Positions 44,786 through 52,884 of a stretch of DNA of 64,000 nt are shown piece after piece (within the stretch, counting starts at the first letter, position 1; every line of letters begins with the position of its first letter). The stretch covers positions 372,001 to 436,000 of the forward strand of contig JADJTT010000001.1 of NCBI GenBank assembly GCA_016711045.1. The letters run 5' to 3'. This stretch comes from Saprospirales bacterium. GTDB lineage: Bacteria > Bacteroidota > Bacteroidia > Chitinophagales > Saprospiraceae. The translations under genes were made by a program, and so were the position numbers. The notes under the pieces are model-generated. The model was not told the origin of the DNA and made no database searches. It saw nothing but the letters and a program-made list of their open reading frames with translations.

Positions 44786-45313
44786 TTAGATGATTTGACT
44801 CAAACTATCTGCTTGATACCGGTGCTTCAATTGTTCCCGGAGGTGCTTTCTTGCAAAGTGGATACGGCTCTTTACTGTACCCAGCGGAATGGCCAGCTCT
44901 TCCGCAATTTCTTCATACTGAAAACCTTGATATTGCATAAGGAACGGTATGCGGAGATGATCTCCCAATTCACTAATTGCCTCCTGAATTTCGTCCATGG
45001 TGATTCTACCTTCCCCCTGGTTGGTGGTGGTGACTGCGGAGTTTAGCAAAAAATCGTTGCCCGTATTGTCAAAAATGACCTGCTGGCGTTTTTTTCTTCG
45101 ATAATGATTAATGAAAGTATTCTTCATGATGGTCATAACCCAGGCCTTTAAATTGGTCGCCGGGTTGAATTGGTTGCTGTAGCGGAATACCTTATACGCC
45201 GTTTCCTGATAGAGATCCTGAGCCGCTTCTTCATCTTTGGTCAGACTGAACGCAAAGGCCATTAACATGGACTCCATCTTTAGGAATTTATAATTGAACT
45301 CTCCTTTGCCCAT
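44786..45313 (-). CDS. ECF-type RNA polymerase sigma factor (no adjacent anti-sigma)
   Basis: 175 residues. Region 2 contains AFSLTKDEEAAQDLYQETAYK and NLKAWVMTIMKNTFINHYRR; region 4 is the helix-turn-helix FQYEEIAEELAIPLGTVKSRIH at about 135-160. Unlike the sigma gene at 5339 it has no anti-sigma neighbour, and TetR is on its 3' side. Length and motifs are standard. A palindrome at 45401-45428 lies 88 bp upstream. Confidence 0.93.
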   Translation of the reverse strand: MGKGEFNYKFLKMESMLMAFAFSLTKDEEAAQDLYQETAYKVFRYSNQFNPATNLKAWVMTIMKNTFINHYRRKKRQQVIFDNTGNDFLLNSAVTTTNQGEGRITMDEIQEAISELGDHLRIPFLMQYQGFQYEEIAEELAIPLGTVKSRIHFARKHLREQLKHRYQADSLSQII

Positions 45314-45400
45314 CGTGATTGTTTTTTTTCGCGCAAGCGCTATTTTTTGGAAAGATTATGCTGAATGGGAATTTATTCAAGTAGTAGATTAAAGATAATA

Positions 45401-45428
45401 GTTTTACTATGATTTAAAATAGTAAAAC
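45401..45428. promoter_or_regulatory. Possible operator palindrome upstream of the ECF sigma gene
   Basis: GTTTTACTAT and ATAGTAAAAC form perfect 10-bp arms with an 8-nt spacer, 88 bp upstream of the sigma gene ATG. The shape suits a dimeric regulator, but no regulator is identified. Confidence 0.35.
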
Positions 45429-45608
45429 CAGTAGATTGTTAAAATGTTGCGCAAATCCGATCATTGGTGTCACTTTTTTGTCATAAAATCCGGATTTTCA
45501 TTTTCACAGGAGCGCAGTTTTAATCTTTTCCCGGAACCTTTTTGCTGCTCATCCGCTTTTTATTGGGAAAGTCGTGTTTTTGTCCTTGTACTTTAATACT
45601 TTTAAAAA

Positions 45609-45634
45609 GATCACTACCGCCTCCGGTGGTGATC
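45609..45634. repeat. Hairpin in the leader of the M16 peptidase gene
   Basis: 10-bp arms with one wobble (GATCACTACC with GGTGGTGATC, loop 6 nt) ending 20 nt before the ATG at 45655. The preceding GTACTTTAATACTTTTAAAAAGAT stretch resembles the flank of the twin-hairpin element (GTACTTTAATGTTTTTTATAAGGAT). Confidence 0.55.
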
Positions 45635-45654
45635 CGGGTTAAGCCAATTACAAT

Positions 45655-48531
45655 ATGACGAGTAATGTACCTACTGCCCCCATCGAATTCAACCGCGTAC
45701 CCGGTGATCCGATGGACGTTAAAATGTATACCCTCTCTAATGGGATGAAGCTTTTCCTGAGTGTCAATCCCGACGAGCCCCGCATTTTTACCAATATCGC
45801 CGTCCGTGCCGGATCAAAACACGACCCGGCAGAAACCACTGGCCTGGCTCACTACCTGGAACATATGCTCTTCAAAGGGACCAGCCGTATCGCCTCGCTC
45901 GATTGGGAAAAAGAAAAAGTGTTGCTTCAACAAATATCGGACCTTTACGAGCAACATCGCGCTGAAAAAGACCCCAATAAGCGCAAGGCTATCTACGCGG
46001 AGATCGACCGGGTATCCGGCGAGGCCGCTGTCTATGCAGCCGCTAATGAATACGATAAGATGGTGAGTGCTATGGGCGCCAAAGGGACCAACGCATACAC
46101 CTGGGTAGAACAAACCGTCTATGTAAACGACATTCCTTCCAATGAACTGGAACGCTGGATGGAATTGGAAAGCGAGCGTTTCAGCAAATGTGTGCTCCGC
46201 CTCTTTCATACCGAGCTCGAAACCGTGTACGAAGAGTTTAATATCAGCCAGGACAGCGACTTCCGAAAAGTTTATAAAGCCGTCGGTGAAACCCTCTTTC
46301 CCACTCACCCCTATGGCACCCAAATGACCATAGGAACGGGCGAGCACCTGAAAAATCCATCCCACGTAAAGATCCAGGCGTATTTTCAAACGCACTATGT
46401 CCCCAATAATATGGCCCTGGTGCTTGCCGGCGATTTCAATCCCGAACAGGCAGTGCTGCTCGCCGAAAAACATTTTGGTCGCAATGCATCTAAACCCGTC
46501 CCCCCTTTTCACTACGACCCCCAACCAGAAATTACGGAGCCGATCTACAAAGAGGTGTTCGGGCAGGAAGCTGCCTTCGTAGAGATTTCCTGGCGATTTG
46601 ACGGGGCCAATACGGACGACGCCCTGATGCTGTCGCTGCTCCGCAGTATTCTTTTTAACCGGCGGGCAGGCATCATGGACCTCCAACTGATGCAGAAGCA
46701 ACAACTCCTCGAAGCCAGTGCTTCCAGTACGACCTACGAGGATTATTCCATCTTCCGGCTCTATGGCAAACCCCGTGAAGGGCAGACCCTGAAAGAAGTG
46801 GAACAACTCCTCCTCGATCAGGTAGAAGCCCTGAAAAACGGGAACTTTGAAGATTGGCTCATCGAAGCCGTGATCAAGGATTTCAAACTTTCCGAAATGC
46901 GCCGCAACGAGTCAAACCCCGGGCGCGTCAGTGTGATGACCAATTCTTTTATTCTGGGCGTGCCCTGGGAAAAGTATGTGACCCAGTTTGAAGAAATGGC
47001 CGGCATCGGAAAGGCAGAGACGATCCAATATGCGAAGGAACACTTGAAAAACAACTTTGTCTGCATTTACAAACGCACAGGCGAAGATCCCCACGTGCTA
47101 AAGGTTGATAAACCGGCCATTACGCCCGTGCCGGTAAACCGCAGTGCAATCTCCAAGTTCGCAGAAAATTTCCTGAAGCAAGAATCCCCTCGGCTCGAAC
47201 CGGTCTTCCTGAACTACGAGGAACAAATCCAAACCCAGGCCCTGGCAGGAGGTATCCCCATCGATTATATTCACAATCCTACCAACCCCACTTTTGTGCT
47301 CGACTATATCGTGGAAATGGGAAAAAACCACGATCCCATCCTCGCTATGGCGATTTCCTATCTGCCCTATCTCGGCACCGACCAATATTCGCCTGAAAAA
47401 CTCAGGCAGGAATTTTTCCGGCTTGGGCTGGCCTTCAACGTGTCGGTTGCCCATGACCGGATGTATGTGACGCTCAGCGGATTGGACGAATCGCTTGAAG
47501 AAGGCGTCAAGTTGTTTGAGCACCTCCTGGAAAATGTCAAAGGAGATCCCGGTACGCTCCAAAATCTGGTGGCTGACATACTTGTAAAACGCGCCAATGC
47601 CCCAAAGGACAAACAGGTCATCCTCCGCCAGGCAATGTTCAACTACGCCAAGCATGGGGAGAAAAATCCATTTACTGATAATATTCCGGAAGAGACCCTC
47701 AAAGCCCTTCAGCCCGATGAATTGGTGAAGCGCATCCAAGCCCTTACCAGCTTTGAACACCGCGTATTCTACTTTGGCTCCCTGGAGAAAAACCAGGTTG
47801 TTGATGTACTAACCCGACTGCACAAGACTCCCCCTACCTTGCTACCGATTGCAGCGCCTGTCAAATATCCGGAACTCGACATGGAGCAGACGCAGGTGTT
47901 ATTTGTCGATTTCCCTATGGTACAAGCTGAAATGCTCTGGTTGTCAAAAGGTACGCCCTATTTCAATCTGGAAGAAAACATCATGGCCAACCTCTACAAC
48001 GAGTACTTTGGCTCTGGTCTTTCCTCTATCGTTTTTCAGGAAATCCGGGAGTCCAAAGCCCTGGCCTACTCCGCCTACGCTGCCTATACTTCTCCCGCTT
48101 ATCAGGATATGTCGCACTATCTGCAAGCCTACATAGGCACCCAACCCGATAAAATACAGGATGCCGTGCCGGCTATGATGGGAATCATCGAAGAAATGCC
48201 CATCTCTGAATCCCAGATCGAAAATGCCCGTCAATCCATTCTCCGAAAGATCGAAACGGGACGGATCATTAAAGACGACATTTATTGGAACTACCGATTC
48301 GCCCAGCAGCGGGGACTCGATCACGACTTGCGCAAGGACTTATACGAACGGATGCAAGCCATTACCCCTCAGGACCTGCTCGCTTTCCAGCGCAAATATG
48401 TCCAGGGGCGAAATTATACCCTCCTGGTGCTGGGCAGTAAAGATCATGTCGATATGGACTACCTTAAAAGTATCGGCCCTGTCCGGGAATTGACCCTGAC
48501 GGAAATATTTGGCTTTGAAGTGACCCCGTGA
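45655..48531 (+). CDS. M16 family zinc metallopeptidase (insulinase/pitrilysin type)
   Basis: 958 residues, two-half M16 layout like insulin-degrading enzyme. The inverted zinc motif HYLEH is at 66-70, and the third ligand Glu lies in ELETVYEEF at about 188-194. The C-terminal half is inactive by motif, as usual. No signal peptide is seen, so it is predicted to be cytosolic, unlike periplasmic pitrilysin. The following PLP-enzyme gene overlaps it by 4 bp, so it is translationally coupled. Confidence 0.93.
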   Translation: MTSNVPTAPIEFNRVPGDPMDVKMYTLSNGMKLFLSVNPDEPRIFTNIAVRAGSKHDPAETTGLAHYLEHMLFKGTSRIASLDWEKEKVLLQQISDLYEQHRAEKDPNKRKAIYAEIDRVSGEAAVYAAANEYDKMVSAMGAKGTNAYTWVEQTVYVNDIPSNELERWMELESERFSKCVLRLFHTELETVYEEFNISQDSDFRKVYKAVGETLFPTHPYGTQMTIGTGEHLKNPSHVKIQAYFQTHYVPNNMALVLAGDFNPEQAVLLAEKHFGRNASKPVPPFHYDPQPEITEPIYKEVFGQEAAFVEISWRFDGANTDDALMLSLLRSILFNRRAGIMDLQLMQKQQLLEASASSTTYEDYSIFRLYGKPREGQTLKEVEQLLLDQVEALKNGNFEDWLIEAVIKDFKLSEMRRNESNPGRVSVMTNSFILGVPWEKYVTQFEEMAGIGKAETIQYAKEHLKNNFVCIYKRTGEDPHVLKVDKPAITPVPVNRSAISKFAENFLKQESPRLEPVFLNYEEQIQTQALAGGIPIDYIHNPTNPTFVLDYIVEMGKNHDPILAMAISYLPYLGTDQYSPEKLRQEFFRLGLAFNVSVAHDRMYVTLSGLDESLEEGVKLFEHLLENVKGDPGTLQNLVADILVKRANAPKDKQVILRQAMFNYAKHGEKNPFTDNIPEETLKALQPDELVKRIQALTSFEHRVFYFGSLEKNQVVDVLTRLHKTPPTLLPIAAPVKYPELDMEQTQVLFVDFPMVQAEMLWLSKGTPYFNLEENIMANLYNEYFGSGLSSIVFQEIRESKALAYSAYAAYTSPAYQDMSHYLQAYIGTQPDKIQDAVPAMMGIIEEMPISESQIENARQSILRKIETGRIIKDDIYWNYRFAQQRGLDHDLRKDLYERMQAITPQDLLAFQRKYVQGRNYTLLVLGSKDHVDMDYLKSIGPVRELTLTEIFGFEVTP

Positions 48532-49430
48532 TCCCGCTGCTTCCTACCCCAATAGACGAATGGCCGCTCCACAGCGAAGTTCGAATCCTTGTGAAGCGCG
48601 ACGACCAGACACACCCCCATGTGTCCGGCAATAAGTGGCGGAAGCTGAAATACAACCTGGAAGCAGCCCGCAACGCCGGCAAAACGGGATTGCTGACCTT
48701 TGGCGGCGCCTTTTCCAACCACCTGTCAGCCACCGCAGCAGCTGGCCAGTTACTAGGCTGGAAGACGCTCGGGTTTGTGCGCGGAGAACGCCATCTTCCC
48801 CTCAACCCCACCCTTTCCTTTGCCCACTCCTGCGGCATGGAAATTCGCTACCTCGACCGGACAACCTACCGGGCGCGCTGCAAAGGGAAAGACCTGGAAA
48901 ATTGGGAATCGGATTTTTGGATCCTGCCGGAAGGCGGTAGTAATACATTGGCCTTGAATGGTTGTGCCGAACTGGCCACCGAATGTTTCGATCAGTTGTC
49001 GCAATGGCCCGACTACGTCTGTGTGGCCGCTGGCACCGGCGCCACTGCCGCAGGATTGGTCACCGGATTACCGGAACAAACCCAATTGCTTGCATTTCCC
49101 GTGCTTAAGGGAGACTTTATGGGACAGGAAATACAAAATTTCCTGGATCAGGCTGGCCAATCTGGCAGAAAGAACTGGCAGGCCATACCCGATTACCACT
49201 TCGGCGGCTATGCCAAATTCAATTCCGACCTCATCGACTTCATCAATCAGACCAAGACCCTATACGGAATCCCGCTCGATCCCGTGTATACCGGAAAACT
49301 ATTCTTTGGCGTAGCCGATCTCCTGAAAAAAGGATTTTTTCCTGCTGGATCCACCGTATTGGTAATCCATACCGGCGGACTACAGGGCATCGCCGGCTTC
49401 AAAGAGCGCTTTGCCAATCTGTTAACCTAA
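48528..49430 (+). CDS. ACC deaminase / D-cysteine desulfhydrase family PLP enzyme
   Basis: 300 residues, fold type II PLP enzyme. The PLP lysine is Lys36 in SGNKWRKLKYNL; FGGAFSNHLSATA is the substrate loop; GTGATAAGLVTGL binds the phosphate. Members deaminate 1-aminocyclopropane-1-carboxylate or desulfhydrate D-cysteine; motifs alone do not decide. The best start is the GTG at 48528 overlapping the M16 stop (GTGA), giving tight coupling. The 3' end overlaps the convergent propeller gene by 4 bp. Confidence 0.9.
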   Translation: MIPLLPTPIDEWPLHSEVRILVKRDDQTHPHVSGNKWRKLKYNLEAARNAGKTGLLTFGGAFSNHLSATAAAGQLLGWKTLGFVRGERHLPLNPTLSFAHSCGMEIRYLDRTTYRARCKGKDLENWESDFWILPEGGSNTLALNGCAELATECFDQLSQWPDYVCVAAGTGATAAGLVTGLPEQTQLLAFPVLKGDFMGQEIQNFLDQAGQSGRKNWQAIPDYHFGGYAKFNSDLIDFINQTKTLYGIPLDPVYTGKLFFGVADLLKKGFFPAGSTVLVIHTGGLQGIAGFKERFANLLT

Positions 49431-50281
49431 AATCCGTAAACCGCAAAGCCTGTTTCCGTCTGCAACACCAGGCGGTTGGCCTGCAGAAATCCCATTTTTG
49501 CAGGCTCGGGCAGACTCAGTGTATAGATTTGCTGCAACAGGGGATTAAACAAGTAAAGTTTATCCTCCTTCCAAAAGGTCCACTGGTCCTCTCCTATTCG
49601 CAGATTTTCCATTTCTTTGGTGGGAATCGTTTTCAAATATTGGCCAAATACATCAAACACCAGCACCCCCAACTGCGGATCATAGAGATAGACCTCCTGT
49701 TTTCGTTCCAGAATCCACTCCGGACGGGGAAGCACCGGCAATAAAAGGGAGAGCGGTTGTCCTTCTACCACAAATTCCCCTTTGGTATTCACTTTTCGAA
49801 TGAGCTGCTGCACCGGGTCGTAGAGCCAAAGCTGATTATCGCCCGACCGGCCTACCGCCGATACATCCCACAGCCCTAATTCCGGCAGGTTAAGCCTCGC
49901 CACCTCGCTGAGCGTGCGGTCCAATAGGATGACCTGCCCAAACCCGGGATAGAACAGCAGGATATTTAGTGGATTGCTCGCATCAATCCAGCCCAGGCTC
50001 CCGTGTCTGATATTTTGATAGGAATAAATGGCTGTTCCCTTGGTATTGTATTGCAGTAGTTCATTACCCGGCGTCACTGCATACACTTGCCCCAACGGGT
50101 CAACAGCCAGAAAGCGGACGGGCTGCTCTACCCTGTACAAGAGCCGAAAATCGGGCAGTGCCTGTTGTGCCCGCAGCGGGGTGCTCCAAATCAAGGAGCC
50201 CAACCAGCTAGTGAGGATAAACCCTGCCGGAAGGATTTTCAAAAAAAGAAAGTTGTAAATCCGTCCCATCATACGTTGCAT
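49427..50281 (-). CDS. Secreted propeller-like protein
   Basis: 284 residues. An N-terminal signal-like hydrophobic segment ends near STPLRAQQ. The body consists of repeating strands with VDPLGQVYAVTPGNELLQY, WLYDPVQQLIRKV and VYLYDPQLGVLVFD, typical of six-bladed propellers. No T9SS domain is seen. The start at 50281 overlaps the end of the LpxH-like gene by 74 bp; Met4 or Met5 are nearby alternatives, and all lie within the overlap. The function is unknown. Confidence 0.72.
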   Translation of the reverse strand: MQRMMGRIYNFLFLKILPAGFILTSWLGSLIWSTPLRAQQALPDFRLLYRVEQPVRFLAVDPLGQVYAVTPGNELLQYNTKGTAIYSYQNIRHGSLGWIDASNPLNILLFYPGFGQVILLDRTLSEVARLNLPELGLWDVSAVGRSGDNQLWLYDPVQQLIRKVNTKGEFVVEGQPLSLLLPVLPRPEWILERKQEVYLYDPQLGVLVFDVFGQYLKTIPTKEMENLRIGEDQWTFWKEDKLYLFNPLLQQIYTLSLPEPAKMGFLQANRLVLQTETGFAVYGF

Positions 50282-50978
50282 AGGAATTGAAATACGTCCA
50301 ATCCCCTAGGTTGATGTAACGACTTATTCCGTTTTTTAGCGTGTAATCGATGGGCAAATGCCGATGCCCGAAGACAAAATAATCTGCCGGCTGCACATCC
50401 AGCTGCGCATTGGAATAGGCAACTAACCACTCTTGCTCGGGGCCCAGGAACGTTTCCGCCTCTTTGTTGGAAGCCCGGCTTCGGCGCGACCAAAAGTTGG
50501 CGAGCCCCATTCCCAATTCGGGATGGAGCCATCGAAACAACCATTGTGCCAGCGGATTGGCAAAAACGCGTTTGAGCATCTTATACCCGTGGTCACCCGG
50601 ACCCAACCCGTCTCCATGCCCAATAAAAAATGTCTTGCCGTCGATCTCCCGAACGATGGACTCCCGGTAGACCGGAATGCCCAATTCTTCTTCAAAATAC
50701 CGGAACATCCACATGTCGTGATTGCCTGTAAAAAAATAGATGGAAATACCGGCTTCCCGCCATTCAGCCAACTTCCCCAACAAGCGTAAATATCCTTTGG
50801 GCACGACGGAGCCGTATTCAAACCAAAAATCAAAGAGGTCGCCCACCAGGTAAAGCGCCTCCGCTTCATCCCGGATCTGATCCATCCATCGAACGACTTG
50901 TCGCTCCCGTTCCGAACTAGGCAGGCGCGCATCAGCGCCCAGGTGAAAGTCGCTGGCAAAAAAGGTTTTTTTTGACAT
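50208..50978 (-). CDS. LpxH-like UDP-2,3-diacylglucosamine diphosphatase
   Basis: 256 residues, calcineurin-like phosphoesterase. Metal-binding motifs are all present: SDFHLG, GDLFDFWFEY, GNHDMWMF, GHGDG and GHRHLP. LpxH removes UMP from UDP-2,3-diacylglucosamine, the fourth step of lipid A synthesis, at the membrane face. The lid region rich in aromatics (LFRWLHPELGMGLANFWSRR) fits this family. Downstream, the propeller gene overlaps its 3' end. Confidence 0.9.
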   Translation of the reverse strand: MSKKTFFASDFHLGADARLPSSERERQVVRWMDQIRDEAEALYLVGDLFDFWFEYGSVVPKGYLRLLGKLAEWREAGISIYFFTGNHDMWMFRYFEEELGIPVYRESIVREIDGKTFFIGHGDGLGPGDHGYKMLKRVFANPLAQWLFRWLHPELGMGLANFWSRRSRASNKEAETFLGPEQEWLVAYSNAQLDVQPADYFVFGHRHLPIDYTLKNGISRYINLGDWTYFNSYATYDGTDLQLSFFENPSGRVYPH

Positions 50979-50987
50979 GTGCTCCGT

Positions 50988-51506
50988 TTACACCCGCTCC
51001 ATTACAGCTCCACATTTTTTGCAGGTGCGCAGTGCCTCCGAATCCATAAAATGGTTCATGATCACCGGCAATTCCCGGACAATGTCTTTCATTTCGAAAA
51101 TAGCCTCATGCAGTTTATTGTTACACGACTCGCAAAACCACATCAGCTTGTCTTTCTCCCCGGGATTGCGGTAGCGTTCGATCACCAGCCCTGCCGTATT
51201 GGCCGGACGTTGTGGAGAGTGCGGAATACGCGGAGGGAGGAGGAACATATCGCCTTCCCGGATCGTGATATCTTCCGGTGTGCCATCTTCATTGATAATC
51301 TTGAGCGTAATATCCCCTTCCAACTGGTAGAAAAGCTCTTCCCCATCCTCCCAATGGTAGTCTTTTCGTCCGTTGGGACCGCCCACGATCATCACGATAT
51401 AGTCGTCGTTTCCGATATACACCTGTTGGTTGCCCACCGGGGGTTTGAGCAGGTGGCGGTGTTCGTCGATCCATTGTTTGAGGTTAAAAGGCTTTGCTAT
51501 TGGCAT
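50988..51506 (-). CDS. nbaC: 3-hydroxyanthranilate 3,4-dioxygenase
   Basis: 172 residues. It opens 3-hydroxyanthranilate in the kynurenine/tryptophan degradation route to form 2-amino-3-carboxymuconate semialdehyde, the quinolinate precursor. Iron ligands His51, Glu57 and His96 are in place (DYHWEDGEELFY, PRIPHSPQ). The C-terminal rubredoxin-like Cys pairs are present (CESC 125-128, CKKC 162-165). It is divergent from the SDR gene with the second twin-hairpin element between them. The other kyn genes are not in this window. Confidence 0.95.
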   Translation of the reverse strand: MPIAKPFNLKQWIDEHRHLLKPPVGNQQVYIGNDDYIVMIVGGPNGRKDYHWEDGEELFYQLEGDITLKIINEDGTPEDITIREGDMFLLPPRIPHSPQRPANTAGLVIERYRNPGEKDKLMWFCESCNNKLHEAIFEMKDIVRELPVIMNHFMDSEALRTCKKCGAVMERV

Positions 51507-51560
51507 GGCTGATTTGGTGAAAGTTGTTTAATTATATTTGTGCTTGAACTTAATACACGT

Positions 51561-51690
51561 TAACTTAAATAAGATTATAAAGACTGAATGGGCGGGCGGC
51601 GCCCGCCCATTCAGTCTTTATAAAGATATCTGCGGCCGTGCGGCCGCAGATATCTTTATAAAAAGCATTAAAGTACTTTTGTTCAAAGTA
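51561..51690. repeat. Twin-hairpin intergenic element, copy 2 (inverted relative to copy 1)
   Basis: Hairpin b is 51575-51597 with 51601-51623 (23 bp, loop GGC). Hairpin a is 51617-51638 with 51641-51662 (22 bp, loop TG). Order and sequence match copy 1 read on the opposite strand. One stem base pair differs (G:C in copy 1, A:T here), so both arms changed together. The flanks CTTATTTAAGTTA and AAAGTACTTTAATG are conserved too. It lies 200 bp upstream of the SDR gene, in the same orientation relative to that gene as copy 1 has to the SRPBCC gene. Confidence 0.9.
51674..51681 (+). promoter_or_regulatory. -7 box (TACTTTTG) for the SDR gene
   Basis: TAnnTTTG match inside the conserved element, after hairpin a and facing the SDR gene. 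The same box occurs in copy 1 facing the SRPBCC gene. The implied leader of about 205 nt contains the 51802-51845 hairpin. Confidence 0.5.
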
Positions 51691-51801
51691 CTTAATTAAG
51701 CCTAAAATTAAAAAAACCGATTATTCTTATCTCTCTTATGCAGGAAATCCTGAAAATCCTGTTTAAGTTCGTAGGAAAGCAACCAATCGGAATTATGATG
51801 A

Positions 51802-51845
51802 AATAGATAGATGTAGCGCCTGGACTGGCGCTACATCTATCTATT
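51802..51845. repeat. 19-bp hairpin in the SDR leader
   Basis: Perfect arms 51802-51820 and 51827-51845 (AATAGATAGATGTAGCGCC) with a 6-nt loop, 47 nt before the ATG at 51893. A TAATTTG box precedes it on the minus strand. Confidence 0.75.
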
Positions 51846-51892
51846 GAAATTATAATTGTCAAATTACTTAACTTGCTCAAAATAGGTATTTT

Positions 51893-52678
51893 ATGGATAT
51901 TAACCTTCAACATAAAAATGCATTGGTTTCCGGAAGCAGCAAAGGCATAGGCCGGGCCATTGCCATCGAGTTGGCTCTATTAGGCGCCAATGTTACCTTA
52001 GTTGCCCGTGATATCGACCGACTCGCCATGGTATTAGGCGAATTAGACCGTTCCAAAGGGCAGCAGCACGACTTCATGGTTGCTGATTTCACCAATAGCC
52101 ACGACCTGCACCGAAAGGTGACCGGACTGGCTTCCGAAAAACCGATCCATATCCTGATCAACAACACAGGCGGCCCTCCCGGCGGCCCTATCCTGGAAGC
52201 CGACCCGGCAGCGTTTCTGGTTGCTTTTCACAGCCATCTCATCTGCAATCAGCTTCTGGTGCAGGCAGTAGTAAAAGGCATGATCCAGGAGGGCTATGGA
52301 CGCATCATTAATATCATTTCCACTTCCGTCAAACAGCCACTTGAAAACCTGGGCGTTTCCAATACCATTCGGGCAGCGGTGGCCAACTGGTCTAAGACCC
52401 TGGCAAACGAGCTCGCTTCCTACGGCATTACCGTCAATAATATTCTCCCGGGCGCTACGCATACCGATCGATTACAAGATATTGTCATCTCCAAAGCAAA
52501 AAAAACGGATCGCTCGATCCACGAGGTGATGGATGAAATGAAAGCGGAAATACCTGTCGGACGATTCGCAGCGCCTGCCGAGATTGCCGCTGCCGCCGGA
52601 TTCCTGGCCTCCCCAGCTGCCGCCTACATCACCGGCATCAACTTACCGGTGGATGGCGGGAGAACTAAAAGCCTTTGA
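51893..52678 (+). CDS. SDR-family oxidoreductase with altered catalytic residues
   Basis: 261 residues, Rossmann fold. The cofactor motif SGSSKGIG (Gly14, Gly18, Gly20) and the NNTGG stretch are present, and Ser143 is kept. At the position of the classical YxxxK the sequence reads SNTIR (Ser156, Arg160), so the catalytic Tyr and Lys are missing. This is a recognised divergent subgroup of FabG-like SDRs. Divergent from the 3-hydroxyanthranilate dioxygenase gene, it may act in the same pathway, but this is inference. A terminator follows. Confidence 0.9.
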   Translation: MDINLQHKNALVSGSSKGIGRAIAIELALLGANVTLVARDIDRLAMVLGELDRSKGQQHDFMVADFTNSHDLHRKVTGLASEKPIHILINNTGGPPGGPILEADPAAFLVAFHSHLICNQLLVQAVVKGMIQEGYGRIINIISTSVKQPLENLGVSNTIRAAVANWSKTLANELASYGITVNNILPGATHTDRLQDIVISKAKKTDRSIHEVMDEMKAEIPVGRFAAPAEIAAAAGFLASPAAAYITGINLPVDGGRTKSL

Positions 52679-52699
52679 ATATGGTTTTTGAGTTTATGA

Positions 52700-52732
52700 G
52701 GGAATAAGTTCTTGAGTTAAAAACTTATTCCC
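52700..52732 (+). terminator. Terminator of the SDR gene
   Basis: 11-bp perfect arms GGGAATAAGTT/AACTTATTCCC (52700-52710 with 52722-52732) with an 11-nt loop and a short T run after it. Confidence 0.7.
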
Positions 52733-52735
52733 TTT

Positions 52736-52855
52736 AGGACTTACGCACTTGCGAAGAAAAAAAACGTTAAAAAGTCATTTTTAAAGGCAATATCGGCGCA
52801 TGCAGCGGCGATATTGCCTTTAAAAATCTTTGAATACGCCTTATGCGTAACTCCT
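52736..52855. mobile_element. MITE-like palindromic element
   Basis: A 120-bp unit bounded by 12-bp terminal inverted repeats AGGACTTACGCA (52736-52747) and AGGAGTTACGCA (reverse complement of 52844-52855), one mismatch. It contains an 18-bp perfect internal hairpin (52778-52795 with 52809-52826) and no coding potential. No target-site duplication is visible. It fits a non-autonomous element, but the transposase family is unknown and there is only one copy in this window. Confidence 0.55.
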
Positions 52856-52884
52856 GACCCTTGTAAACTTATACCCAGATTTTC

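Larger units (their letters stand above)
45314..45654. other. Divergent region between ECF sigma and M16 peptidase genes
   Basis: 341 bp, AT-rich on the left. It holds a 10-bp palindrome (45401-45410 with 45419-45428) and the hairpin at 45609-45634 near the M16 start. Nothing else is recognised. Confidence 0.5.
51507..51892. other. Divergent nbaC-SDR region with hairpins
   Basis: 386 bp with no credible gene. It holds the twin-hairpin element copy 2, the promoter box at 51674-51681 and the 19-bp hairpin at 51802-51845. About 100 bp between 51691 and 51800 shows nothing recognisable. Confidence 0.6.

Noticed and set aside
45814..46806. 330-codon minus-strand frame over the M16 gene
   Set aside because: Antisense to the HYLEH-bearing catalytic half; no features of its own.
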